From NCBI GenBank assembly GCA_026745465.1, contig JACYXH010000718.1, forward strand, positions 63,190 to 127,189: a stretch of DNA of 64,000 bases, written 5' to 3'. A program made the position numbers and the translations under genes. Below, one piece after another: positions 43,327-54,512 of this stretch (positions are counted from its first letter, which is position 1; the number at the start of each line of letters is the position of its first letter). This DNA comes from Lota lota. Lineage: Eukaryota > Chordata > Actinopteri > Gadiformes > Lotidae. The notes beneath the pieces are model-generated. The model did no database searches. It worked only from the letters and a program-made list of their open reading frames with translations, and was not told the origin of the DNA.

Positions 43327-45772
43327 ACTGATAAGAGGCTTATGGTCAGTACAGATTTATGAAAGTATTTATGAAACTTCTTCACGCCAAATATGATAGC
43401 TAACCCCTCCTTATCAAGTTGTGAATAGTTCTTTTCAGCAGGTGAGAGTGTGCGCGATACAAACCCTATAGGCTTTTCAGCCCCATCTGGCATACGATGA
43501 GACAATACCGCTCCCAACCCGTAGGGCGAGGCATTACAGGATAGTATCAGTCTTTTCCTTCATCATAATGTACCAACACTCTGCTCGACTCTAACAATTC
43601 TTTTGACTGGTTGAAGGCCCGTTTTTGCTCTGACCCCCAACACCATGGCTCGTCCTTCCTAAGCAGCTGGTGCAGAGGAGCCAATAGGGTAGACAACTTC
43701 AGTAGGAACCTATGGTAGTAGTTTAACAGTCCCAGATATGCTTTCAATTCCGTGACTGTAGTAGGCGCTGGTGCATCCTGGACCGCCTTCACTTTCTCAG
43801 GCACTGGATGCAGCCCAGTAGCGTCCACCTTGTGTCCTAAGAATGTAACTTCCTTCTCCATGAAGTTGCACTTACTCCGTTTCAATCGTAGCCCTGCCTC
43901 CTCCAGCCGTTGTAACACTCTGTCCAGTGTACGGATGTGGTCCTGATCATCCGTTCCTGTCAGAAGGATGTCGTCGAGATAGACTGCACACTGGGGAATC
44001 CCCTGTAGAATCCCTTCTATAGTGCGCTGGAAGATTGCAGGACTGGAGCTGACTCCGAAGGGTAACCTTGCATAGGTGAACAGTCCCTTGTGCGTGTTCA
44101 CTGTGACGTATTTCTTTGAGTCTTCATCTAGCCTTATCTGTTGGTAAGCATGACTCATATCCAGTTTACTGAATTTTTCACCCCCCGCTAGGGACGTGAA
44201 CATGTCCTCCATTTTAGGAATGGGGTACTGTTCTAGTGATGACACTCTATTTACAGTCACTTTATAGTCACCACACAATCTCACTGTATTGTCCGGTTTT
44301 AACACTGGGACTATTGGTGCTGCCCAGTCTGAGAACTTCACTGGTTCTATGATCTTGCCCTTCAAGAGCCGATCTAACTCAGCCTCTACCTTAGTTTTCA
44401 TTGCAAAAGGCACTGACCTCGGTTTGAAGAAGCGGGGTGTAGCATCACTGGCTACATGTATCTTCGCTGTGGCTCCTTTTAATGTGCCAAGCTCATCCTT
44501 GAACACCTGCTCATGTTTCTTTAACACTTCCTGTAAAGCATCTTTGCTGTCCATTATCTTATTCATTGTACGCCAGTCCACATCCAACTTGGTGATCCAC
44601 CCTCGCCCAAGCAGGTTTGGTCCTGACCCCGCTACAACTACAACTGGTAACTCTTTGACCATTCCTTTATGTTCAACTTTCACATTAGCTGACCCTAGAA
44701 TGTCAACTTTTTGTCCCGTATATGTTTTTAGACTGATAGGACATGTACCTAGCTCTGGCACATTTGCCTTCTTCCATAGCTTAGCATACTCTGACTGTGA
44801 CATTACTGTTACACTACAGCCGGTATCAATCTCAAATTTTACCTTACATCCATTTACTTTTAAATATTGCCTGAGAGGAGGTACTTTGGGAATGGTAGTG
44901 TTCATACTGTGAATAGTGAATACATCCTCACTACTCTCCTGACTACTCTCTTCCTCTTCCTGTATGAAATGCGCACTTTTTGAATAGCTCTCTCTCTCCC
45001 TTTTAACCTTTGTAGGTCCCTGGGCGCTCGATTTCTCGTTCCATGCCAGTTTGCAGGCCCGCTTTATGTGCCCTGTCTTACCGCAGTTGTGACACTTTTC
45101 TCCCGCGAACCTGCACTCGTTTGCCAAGTGGCTGTTCCCGCCACATCTGTAGCATTTGGCGCGCCCCCGCTGCTGTGTCTTTGCGCGGGCGTCCACTTTG
45201 TAAACGGACCCCGCCACAAGTCGGCTCCCTTTTCCATCGCTCATAGAATTCAAGTCCTTTATGTCCTTGTTGGCCGCTTCCATGGCCAGCGCTTTCTTTA
45301 GCCCCGTGTCAAACATCAAACCATCCTCTGACAAAAGTCTCCGCTGTATTCTGTCGTCATTTATGCCGCACACTAATCTGTCACGTAGCATCACTGTGAG
45401 CGTGTCCCCATAGTTGCAGTCCCGCGCGAGCTTCCTCAGCTCCGCCACATAATCACTGACACTTTCCTCAGGTTTCCTATTTCTTGAGTTGAATTTCCAT
45501 CTTTGTACTATTTCACTCGGTTTAGGATTGAAATGGGATCGCAGTAGACTCACCAAGTCAACATATAACGTTTCCCCTGGCTTTGCCGGGCTCAGTAAGT
45601 TCCTCATCAATGCGTAGGTCTGCGCGCCCACACAGCTCAATAGGATGGCCCTTTTCCTTACAGCATCGTCGATCTCATTTGCAACAAAAAAATGCTCCAG
45701 CATTTCGCAGTATTCTTCCCACACTTGTGTCTTGTTGTCAAATGGTGCCACCGACCCGAATGTGCCTGCCAT
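43320..45772 (-). pseudogene. gag-pol: Gypsy copy 2 Gag-protease-RT
   Basis: The 741-codon ORF 43547-45772 has both CCHC knuckles, DTG protease and YLDDILL RT. It ends near 43547 with a frameshift. RNase H continues in 43320-43517 in another frame, where a short deletion near 43360 relative to copy 1 removes coding bases. Confidence 0.92.
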
Positions 45773-45959
45773 CTTGTCTGTCGTCCAGTCACAGCCGCCA
45801 GAGAGAGAGCGAAGCCTTCGCTAGCTTGCCCAACGTCGATAGCGTCACACTCTTAGCCTTTCCTAGCAAACTAGCCTGTTACTAGGTTCCGCCGTCACTT
45901 ACTCAGTAAAAACGTCCTGTCTTCACCGATTCCATATTCCAAATTATCCTCGTCGCCAA

Positions 45960-46126
45960 TGTAGTATATTGGGAATACTAATTAGTAACTGGACTGTCAC
46001 AGACTTTGCTCATAAATCTTTATTGAATGACCATGCATCAACTTCTAACTCCGGGGAGAGAGCGGTCAGTTCCTGTGCCCAACAATGGCACTACTGCCCC
46101 TAGTGGTCATATCCCACTATACAACA
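45960..46126 (-). repeat. 5' LTR of Gypsy copy 2
   Basis: 167 bp, followed (leftward) by the primer site TTGGCGACGAGGATAATTTG. Confidence 0.95.
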
Positions 46127-46427
46127 ATATGTATTTACAAAGGGACGTTATATCCCGTTATACGTTAACGTTAGTGAGGCGAAACTCTAGACAAAATTGA
46201 GGTGTCTGAGACATGATACAAATATGTTACTCATTCTAATTCATAAAAACACGAGGATCTTACAATATGACAAACTGCATTGTGCTATCATAATATAGTA
46301 CTGTTAAACTATCAACATTGGGGATAGTTACCGTTTTTCAACAGTATCATCAAAATAATGTACTGCATGCTATTATTACTATTGTTAGTACTATTATTCC
46401 GATAACGTGAGCCAAATGGGACCTTAC

Positions 46428-46640
46428 CTTTCTAGTAGAACACATGCAAGATTGGCGTCTCTATAGTCCTAGCTCCTCGCAAAGCTCTCCATCTTGGGAA
46501 TGCCGCACCAATGTTTACTATCGTAGGCCACTCTTGTCAGATAATCTTCTTGGGTCGTTTGATTCACCCGTACGTTTGCGCTTTACATGGACAGCTTCGG
46601 CAACAGAAGTCGCAGCAAACTGTACTGAATAATCGCGTTC
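46428..46640 (-). other. Possible first exon of an unidentified leftward gene
   Basis: On the leftward strand about 200 bp of fairly CpG-rich sequence ends in a donor-like CTAGAAAG/GTAAGG at 46427. The only ATG (AAGATGG near 46494) has a short frame. Together with 40734-40858 it might be a gene whose intron holds Gypsy copy 2. Not supported by protein identity. Confidence 0.25.
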
Positions 46641-48594
46641 CATCACGAGTGAGCCATAAAAACAATTGAATAAAAAAAAAGAGTGGATAGAGTGGATAGC
46701 TATCTAATTCGCCGACTTCCTTCCTCACTCTCTGGGTTTCCTGTTTTCCCCGGATGCTAGGGGGTAAAGGGCAGCTGACGATGCTAACACTCGAACAAAA
46801 TTGCCTGGGACGTTTCCATTATAAAGTAAGGATTTCCCTGGGTTTAGAAATGGTTGGAAACATTTCGGATAATGTAAGTACACAAGAAAGTAATATATAT
46901 AACATAGGTCTAGTAGTTTTTAGATATTTTAATGTCAAAATCTTACATATTCTGCCTTTAAAAGTCATTTTGATAACATGTCTCGTGAGAAATGTGCCTT
47001 TTATTGTCATAGTCTTCGTTCAGTGATTGTACATGTTTAGTTAGTTAAACTACTCGTGGCGTTTATCATGCTCATTTGGGGTTTTTATGGAATAGAATCG
47101 GGGTAGGCTATATTGTGTTTAAGAAATTACCAAAATTATATATTTTATCACACAACACGTATTTCAAACATGTGGAACCATGAGCTACATTTTTGTTCGG
47201 AATCCCCCCCATCCCCCCAGTTCTCATATATATCCATCTGCGCTTGTTCACGGCCTATGGCCATTATTTCATTTTCTGTAACATGCACGCATATATCCTG
47301 TATTTAATACATGAACATGTAATATGAACACAATATTCTGAACAATCCCCGAAATGATTGATTATTGGTTCCTGTGATAGGAGCGGGACGCTGTGATGAG
47401 GTAAATACATGTAGATCTCATAAACTCGTAAGCAACGGGACGTGCGCTTACATTGTATACAATGTAAACACAGTTTATGAGTTCTATATAAAAGTGAATT
47501 TACACAAACCTAGATGAGGATTTATCACCAACAGTGCACTTCGGTATTTTACTTATCTAAAGATAAATGATTTAGCCGGCTTTTACTCAAACCACAGCTG
47601 GTTGCCATAATGACGTTAGTGTGGGAGCTGAGGAGCTCTAAATTGTTTTGTTTTTGGCGTAAACTAGGTTCCGCTGGCTAGGAAATATAAACATATTCTA
47701 AGGTGCCTTTGGAAGGCAAACCGCAGTTAACACAATTCAATTGTACTTAATAAATTACTTTTGCAATCAACGTGACTCTCTAATCACTGTCTGAGGGCTA
47801 CTTAGTCACTCAGAGAGATGTGTTAGCACGGACAGATTTGGTAGTGACACAACGGATAACCTATTTGAGAAAGCAAAATACCAATCTCATTGATTTCACG
47901 AGGCAGGTTTATTTGACACTATTCATCAATTTATCATGTGTGAGAGGTCATTCCTTATCCTGAGTGTGTATTGACTCTTTCTGTTGTTGAGTGAAATGTT
48001 AATTGCAAGCTTCCTATGTATGTATGGTGTACCCCTACTGTCCACAAGCACCCCCCTCCCCCTCCCCATATGGCTATAGAGACTTGTTGCCACACCCATT
48101 GTGGGTGGTGTCATTTAAAGAGGGCTTTAAAATGCACTCGAATGATCAATAAGGAGGCCGTAGCCCTACAGGAAGTGATGCAATGAGTAGGTGATTTAGG
48201 AGTCAAGGACACTAACAAGTGAGTTATAGACCTGGGGTCTATTTTATATCAAAGAGGGTCTCAAAGTGTCACAATCGCAAGCGAAGCAACGGTCACAGCC
48301 ACGGCCACTCACAGTGCCCGCGCCCAGCGGCAGGAAGCGCAATTGCGCAGCTGGCGCTAAGAGACATCCTCACCCTGGTCTCATCAATCAGCACTTTTTC
48401 CACGGCCCATATTATCGAATCTTAAGTTATCTTTCAGTTATAGTTCGTTTTGAATCTTGTTGATTCTATAGGCTTTGTTTTTGCCTGGTGTCTTTTAGGC
48501 AATAAAGATCCCTAAAATACTTTTGGAAAGTGGGGTGAGCTTAATATAAAAAAAAAATCCCTTCAGAGATGTAGATATGAATAATTTGTGTATA
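46641..48594. other. Stretch without a recognised gene, holding one arm of an inverted repeat
   Basis: 46965-47180 is similar to the reverse complement of 52895-53135. An AATAAA-bearing block at 47730-47830 looks LTR-like but has no partner. No gene is recognised. Confidence 0.45.
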
Positions 48595-49142
48595 TGTTAT
48601 GCTGGAAAATTACCTCCGGCCCTATTCCAAAGTTAACTCGCCTAAACTAGTTGGTTTGGTTTAAGCACTCAAGTTGTTGTGAGCACACTATAGTGTCCTA
48701 TTTGTTTTCTTTTAATTATCTACCTCCTCGCAGTTACCTGTTTCTTGCATTCCTGTATGGTGCTTTGTTCCATGTGAGAAACTCCAGAGCAAGTTTCTCT
48801 CATCTATTATGTGCCTGTTGCCCTGACCGCCATAAATCCTAGGTGGCGCCATATATGTTGAGCTACGACCAGGGGTCTGGCTTTAGCTGTGCATTGAACT
48901 AGTTATAGATGGTACAGGGCGCCATCTAGTGTTACTTTTAAATGATTGTTTGTTTTACCCTACAAAAGGCTTTCCCTCCTTTGCTCAGCGCGCCTTTTCT
49001 CGAGAACGCTGCCCAGTGTGGAGTTGCCTTTGAAACTGCGTCTTTTGTATGCTGCAGCGTATGAAATAAACCTACTACGGATATCCATTTGTCTTAGCCT
49101 TTTAAATCAGCCCAGCCACGAGTTGTATAATTTGCCATGACA
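48595..49142 (+). repeat. 5' LTR of ERV2
   Basis: About 548 bp. The last about 190 bp (after about 48955) align well with ERV1's LTR, including GAAATAAA and GGATATCCATTTGTCTTAG. The first part (U3) does not, apart from the end. Confidence 0.85.
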
Positions 49143-49165
49143 ATTTGGCGTCACGAAAAGGATCC
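49143..49165 (+). other. Primer-binding site of ERV2
   Basis: ATTTGGCGTCACGAAAAGG directly follows the LTR, one base off ERV1's site. Confidence 0.6.
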
Positions 49166-49376
49166 CGAGGTTGATTGTCGGAAGGAAGGACGGGACGGAG
49201 GGGAGAGTTGCACTCCACGGAAAACGTGTCTCTACCACCGAGCATCATATCGAGTGAAGAGAGGACCACGTCCCTGATCTCCGGACGACTGTCGCCACCG
49301 GGATCCAACGAACTCAAAAACACAACTTACGGTGAGCTGTTTTGGGTGGCTAATACAAATTTGTAAAAACTAGTTA

Positions 49377-49665
49377 AAACACAGCGGTGCGGTTGCTGTA
49401 GTTAAGAACCACAGCGGTGCGGTAGCTGTAGGTAAAACCACAGCGGTGCGGTAGCTGTAGGTAAAACACAGCGGTGCGGTTGCTGTAGTTAAGAACCACA
49501 GCGGTGCAGTAGCTGTAGGTAAAACACAGCGGTGCGGTTGCTGTAGTTAAGAACCACAGCGGTGCGGTAGCTGTAGGTAAAACCACAGTGGTGCGGTAGC
49601 TGTAGGTAAAACACAGCGGTGCGGTTGCTGTAGTTAAGAACCACAGCGGTGGGGTAGCTGTAGGT
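49377..49665 (+). repeat. Minisatellite in the ERV2 leader, about 10 units of 27-31 bp
   Basis: The core CACAGCGGTGCGGTAGCTGT alternates with a variant (GGTTGCTGTAGTTAAGAA) to give a higher-order pattern. It lies between primer site and gag. Confidence 0.93.
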
Positions 49666-49886
49666 CATTGAAATATTATCCTGAAAAGTTTTAATATCGT
49701 CTTGATAGTGTCACTCCTGTACTGGAGGAAACAGTAGAGAAATTTTTTTTTGTGTAGCAATTAAAAAAATTAATAAATAATAATCTGTGTAATAATTTAA
49801 AAGTGGTGAAATATTATCCGGACTAATATTATCTCACTAACGTTACTGTTGTGCGGGAAGAAACAACAGGGGATCATTACTAAAGA

Positions 49887-49924
<38 letters not shown>

Positions 49925-50171
49925 AGATGGGTAATAACAATGGTAAGCCGCGAGAGGCTTCAGGGAACATCAAGGAATTTATGGTATAAAAGTACGGACC
50001 ACATGCGATAGCGCATGTAGAATATTGGTATAAACATTGTGTTTTTCCCCAAGTGGGAAGTTTTTCAGTAAATCAAATAAATAAATTAGACAATAAATTA
50101 GGGGCGGATAAGGACAAATTAATGAAAAGACACTCAAAATTTAGAGTGAGAGAAAGAAAGTAGGGAAAGAG

Positions 50172-50782
50172 ATGGTGAAGTACAGTGACCCATCCTTTGT
50201 TACTGCTCCTACGTTTCTGAAGGTATGCCCGGACCTCGACGCGTGTCCACCACCCACTGCCCAGGACCAGGTCATGGCGTCATCCATGACTTCGGGGCCC
50301 TCTGGCGGCACAGGGGTTTCCTCACGTCCTCCGGCAAACACATTTTGCACCATGACAAGATATCTGCGTTACTCGATGCTATTCTCCTGCCCACCCAGAT
50401 TTCGGTTGTTAAATGCTCAGCACATACGGGCGGTACTGACACTGTGTCCCTGGGTAATGATAGGGCGGACCCAGAGACTAAGGCCGCGGCTTCCCGACCT
50501 CCACCTGCTGACACCGCACTCGTTTCTACTCCGGTCGGTCATGTGGCAGCATCTGTCGCAGAGGTCCAGGACCTCTCCACGTCCGACGAGCGTGCACGGT
50601 GGCACAAAAGGGGGGCGGTGTTTGTTGACGGCCATTGGAAAGGCCCTACAGGGAAGCCATGCCTCCCGGTGGCCATGTTCCCCGCCTATGGTAAATTGAC
50701 ACATGGGCTCGACCACGTGTCAAAAGGGGGGATGATGGATCTTATCCAACAGGATTGGTACACCATAGGGTTTTCTACATAA
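50172..50782 (+). pseudogene. ERV2 Gag start fused by deletion to RNase H
   Basis: From 50172, about 35 codons match ERV1 Gag (VKYSDPSFVTAPTFLKV); at about 50272 the sequence jumps to RNase H (DFGALWRHR... SLGNDRAD). Protease, RT and most of Gag are gone. The RNase H part is in frame 50225-50782. Confidence 0.85.
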
Positions 50783-50902
50783 GCACAAAAATATTGCCTC
50801 GTCATATAGGCATGCGTCATTTGCGCCAATCATAACATAGGCCGAGGACAGAGGGTCGAACAGGCAGCACACGACAGCCCAACACGTCCATTCGAACACA
50901 TC

Positions 50903-51699
50903 ATGATGGATTTTGTTGAACTAGGACCATCGGAAGGCAAACGCTATTGCCTTGTGATGGTCGACGTGTGGTCTAAATGGGTTGAAGCGTTCCCCGCCTC
51001 AAAGGCAACGGCAGGAGTAGTTGCAAAAGCACTACTAACGGAAATTGTGCCACGATGGGGCATTCCCGCAAAACTATCTAGCGACAACGGCTCACACTTT
51101 GTTAACCAGGCCATTAAAGAGATTGGCACATACATCGGCATCGACCTCAAATACCATTGCTCGTACCACCCACAGAGCGGTGGTGCAGTGGAACGTGAGA
51201 ACGGAACATTAAAAGCAAAGCTCGCGAAAATCGGCACGGAGACAGGCCTACCCTGGACAAAGGCGCTCCCTCTTGCTTTGATGTACATGAGAATGAGAGG
51301 ACCAAACTCTCGCCCTTTGAAGTTTTGTTTGCTAACCCACCTCCTGTAGGTACAGCGGCACCAGGAAAGCGGGCGATTCCTTCCACTGCACTGTGTGAAG
51401 ATGAAATGTTACAATATTGTGTCTCCTTGTCTAATGCTCTCTCACAGGTATGGCTCCAAGTGAAAGCGGCGCTGTCCCAGAAAGCTGAACACCCGCTGCA
51501 CTCCATCCAGCCAGGAGACCTGTTAGTCATCAAGGATTTCAGACAGAAAACATGGAAATCACCACGATGGCTGAGACCCTTCCAAGTCCTCCTTACCACA
51601 CACACGGCGGTGAAGGTGGGGGAGCGACAGTCATGGGTCCATGCCTCCCACTGCAAGAAGTACAAAGGAGCGGTCCAGACGCCCACACCAGCCCCTTAA
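50903..51699 (+). pseudogene. pol: ERV2 integrase
   Basis: 50903-51349 holds the core (VMVDVWSKWVEAFP, SDNGSHFVN, GGAVERENG). A deletion/frameshift near 51300 moves to 51325-51699, the C-terminal part. It is closely similar to ERV1 integrase. Spacer sequence 50783-50902 carries the zinc-binding segment in a damaged frame. Confidence 0.88.
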
Positions 51700-51715
51700 C
51701 AAAACTGATTTGCCC

Positions 51716-52088
51716 ATGCACACACACTCCCGCACCTAACACAAAGAAGGTGTACGACGTGCTCTGCCTCCAAAATCATAAACTGACGCCGGTAGCCGTT
51801 CCAACAAGGACGGGCCTCTACCCTGCATCGGACCCCAGGGATGAAGAGTCATCTCCCTCCACTGCACCTGACATCCAGTGGTTTTGCTATGACCCGAAGC
51901 CAGGAGACCCATCACCAGTGCTTATCTGCCACATTGACTGTCCCATGGCCACAACATGCACCTGGTATAAAAAGGCCACGCCGGATCCATGGGCGTGGCT
52001 TATGATTCTAACTGTTATATTTCTTTGTTTCCTCTTTTGCTTCTTTTGCCTGTTCTTTCCCTTGTCTACAGCCGCAAAGACCACGTAG
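51716..52088 (+). CDS. ERV2 small membrane ORF downstream of integrase
   Basis: The frame 51552-52088 covers this ORF, overlapping the integrase end in another frame. It holds a Pro/Asp-rich part with DIQWFCYDPKPGD, a Cys pair (HIDCPMATTC) and one hydrophobic span (LMILTVIFLCFLFCFFCLFF). It matches the ERV1 ORF at 20600-21160 but is cut after the span. No env body follows. Confidence 0.5.
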
Positions 52089-52317
52089 ATGATGACCTTG
52101 TTTAGAGTGTACGGTCCACTGGCTGTGCAAGCATATCGCACCTTTTTCCCCATCAAAAAGGCGGGTTTAAAGTCCTGACCTTATGGGGTTTTTCAAGGAG
52201 CCATATGTGCGCCAACCAGCACGGTTACTATTTTTTTTATTGTATGATTTTGTTTGATTGTACTGTACTGCGTTGTTTTTATTTTTCTTTGTCATTTTCC
52301 TTTTGATCTATCATATA

Positions 52318-52395
52318 TACTGCTCAAAAAAATAAAGGGAACACTTAAACAACACAATGTAACTCCAAGTGTTCCCTTTATTTTTTGGAGCAGTA
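52318..52395. mobile_element. 78-bp palindromic Tc1/mariner-type MITE in ERV2
   Basis: Perfect or near-perfect inverted ends TACTGCTC...GAGCAGTA, long hairpin (AATAAAGGGAACACTT against AAGTGTTCCCTTTATT), with TA duplications. The corresponding ERV1 site lacks it. Confidence 0.88.
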
Positions 52396-52415
52396 TATGA
52401 TCGAAAGGTCGGAAT

Positions 52416-52617
52416 TGTGGTGGAAAAATTACCTCAGGCCCTATTCCAAAGTTAACTCGCCTAAACTAGTTGGTTTGGTTTAAGCACTCAAGTTGTTGTG
52501 AGCACACTATAGTGTCCTATTTGTTTTCTTTTAATTATCTACCTCCTCACAGCTGCCTGTTTCTTGCATTCCTGTATGGTGCTTTGTTCCATGTGAGAAA
52601 CTCCAGAGCAAGTTTCG
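52416..52617 (+). repeat. Truncated 3' LTR of ERV2
   Basis: Matches the first 200 bp of the 5' LTR, then breaks off after AGCAAGTTTC. Confidence 0.88.
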
Positions 52618-52777
52618 TACACAAACAACGTGTTAGATTTTGATGATATCTTTGATGTAATTTGGTTGTTGTTCTCATGCATTAGCATACATTATGAGGA
52701 ATGGGTGAATAATAATAATATGACTGTAAAGTTAATTACCCTTTTATGGGGCTTTTAAGAGGCTAAGCAGCCAATGC

Positions 52778-52871
<94 letters not shown>

Positions 52872-53112
52872 ATCTCTTTCTCTCTTTCTCTCTCTCCCTC
52901 ATGGTTCCACGTTTGAAATATGTGTTGTATAATAAAATATATAATTTTGGTTATTTCTTAAACAGAATATAGCCAACCCTGATTATATTCCATCAAAACC
53001 CCAAATGAGCATGAAAAACGCCACGAGCAGTTTAACTAAATAACTAAACATCATATACAATCACTGAACGAAGATTAGGACAAGAAAAGGCACATTTCTA
53101 ACTAGAACTCTT
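52618..53112. repeat. Spacer with (TC)n and inverted-repeat arm
   Basis: (TC)n at 52779-52868. From 52895 on, the sequence is the reverse complement of 46965-47180. No gene. Confidence 0.8.
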
Positions 53113-54512
53113 ATCAAAACATTTTAAACAAGCGTAACATTGCATGATGCCAGTGTTTTTGGTTGTGTTCTCCTTGGCTTGCGCTGATCACTCGTGTTGC
53201 CGGACATTCATAGGAATCTTCCGAAAAATGTTGCATAACTTTTTGTAAAATATCAAACGAATGTAGCCTATAACTATGGCATTATTTGCAGTGTTGATTG
53301 CTTATTTAAGGCCCATAACAAGAAATAGTCGATATAACAAATATATGAATCACACAACAGCTATTCATAATGATTAGCAAAAGTCATTTTTTGAAATTTT
53401 TTACTGTTGACATACAGCAGGAAGGTTTTGGGTTCAATATTTCTGGGACCCTACACAATAATATAATCTCAAGACTGTATAACATAGAATCACAGGACTG
53501 TACACAATAGATAAAATCTCAGGACTGTATATAATAGAAAATGATCTGCTTCGATGGTATCTTCAGTTAGCCCTTCATCAGGCTCTTCATAGCTCGAGCT
53601 ACATCAGTGTTATCGGATCCCATCTCTTTGTCTCTCCATTTTGAATATCAATGACTTCCCGCAAACTTTATGTATTATTTCAGGTGGCATTCTGAAATGG
53701 ATAAGTAAAAATTAGTAAAGAGCATAATAATCATGTATCATATAATACCTTTGAGTAAGGTAGATTTCTATTTGCAGCAAATACACTGTACGGATATAAG
53801 GTTGGTGGTGAAAGTAATTCAAAGTCTTCAAAGTTACAGCCCCCGTCCTGGAATTACCTTTAATGTCAACTTCATTAGATCTTGTTTTTCTTGGCATGTT
53901 TAAATCCTTAATCAAAGCATTGATAGTAAAAACTTCCGGAAAATGCTGCAGTTTTGCCGCGAATGTCACATGTTTTGTTGTTTTAAAATCATATTCTTTG
54001 CAAATTCATTGTATATGTTCATGTATTTTTGTCTGTATGTCGTGTTGTTTTTGTGATTGTGCTGCTATCAGATTTCTCTTGCAGAAGAGGTTCTTAACCT
54101 CAATAAGACTTCCTGACTAAATAAAGAACACATAAAAAAAAGAGCAAATGAATCCTAGATAAACAAGTTAAACAAGTTACTCATTCTACCAAATATACAA
54201 GATACTATCTGGCTTGCCAACAGGCACACGACGTATACTATAAGGAATACAAACCCCCCTCCCAGAACACTTACATCCCAGAGCATTCCAGAGCATTGTT
54301 TCTGACCAACACAACAAGCGTTACAAGTTATTCTGGCTGAACAAAGCCTAGTAAAAAATCAGAGAAAAGGAATACTTTAACTGATGAGATAAACATAGCC
54401 CTGCTGCAATTGAAATACCGCAACCACAGCTATTTTATTATACTATTATTTTCAATGTTGGTGGCATTGATGAGACTACATCTATAATATAAATAGAGGG
54501 TTAGAGGGAAAT
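53113..54512. repeat. Tandem unit 1 (about 1.4 kb)
   Basis: Starts TTATCAAAACATTTTAAACAAG and ends CTACATCTATAATATAAATAGAGGG. Compared with unit 2, about 400 bp are missing around 53400-53460. Internal short repeats AGAATCACAGGACTGT are present. Confidence 0.85.

Larger units (their letters stand above)
41328..46126 (-). mobile_element. Full-length mag-clade Gypsy LTR retrotransposon, copy 2
   Basis: Closely similar to copy 1 over its whole length. LTRs lie at 41328-41494 and 45960-46126 (167 bp each, one difference seen). Perfect 5-bp target duplications ATATG lie at 41323-41327 and 46127-46131. The same polypurine tract and primer site are present. Same leftward orientation as copy 1, 31 kb away. 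Confidence 0.96.
48595..52617 (+). mobile_element. Gamma-like endogenous retrovirus (ERV2), internally deleted
   Basis: A forward provirus of the same family as ERV1 by interior sequence and primer site. The 5' LTR is 48595-49142. It has a leader with a minisatellite, a short gag piece joined to RNase H, integrase, a small membrane ORF, almost no env, and a 3' LTR truncated after about 200 bp (52416-52617). No clear target duplication can be seen because of the truncation. Confidence 0.88.

Noticed and set aside
47560..47830. Solo LTR with AATAAA
   Set aside because: No TG/CA ends or duplication could be fixed and no partner is present.
49377..49665. CRISPR-like array
   Set aside because: Units are directly adjacent without unique spacers, in a eukaryotic retroviral leader; it is a minisatellite.
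52778..52972. Ser-Leu repeat ORF
   Set aside because: Translation of the (TC)n microsatellite.
53712..53969. Leftward ORFs with an MPRKTRSNEVD motif, repeated at 55395-55754 and 58132-58507
   Set aside because: Repetition reflects the tandem array; lengths and frames differ between units and no domain is recognised.
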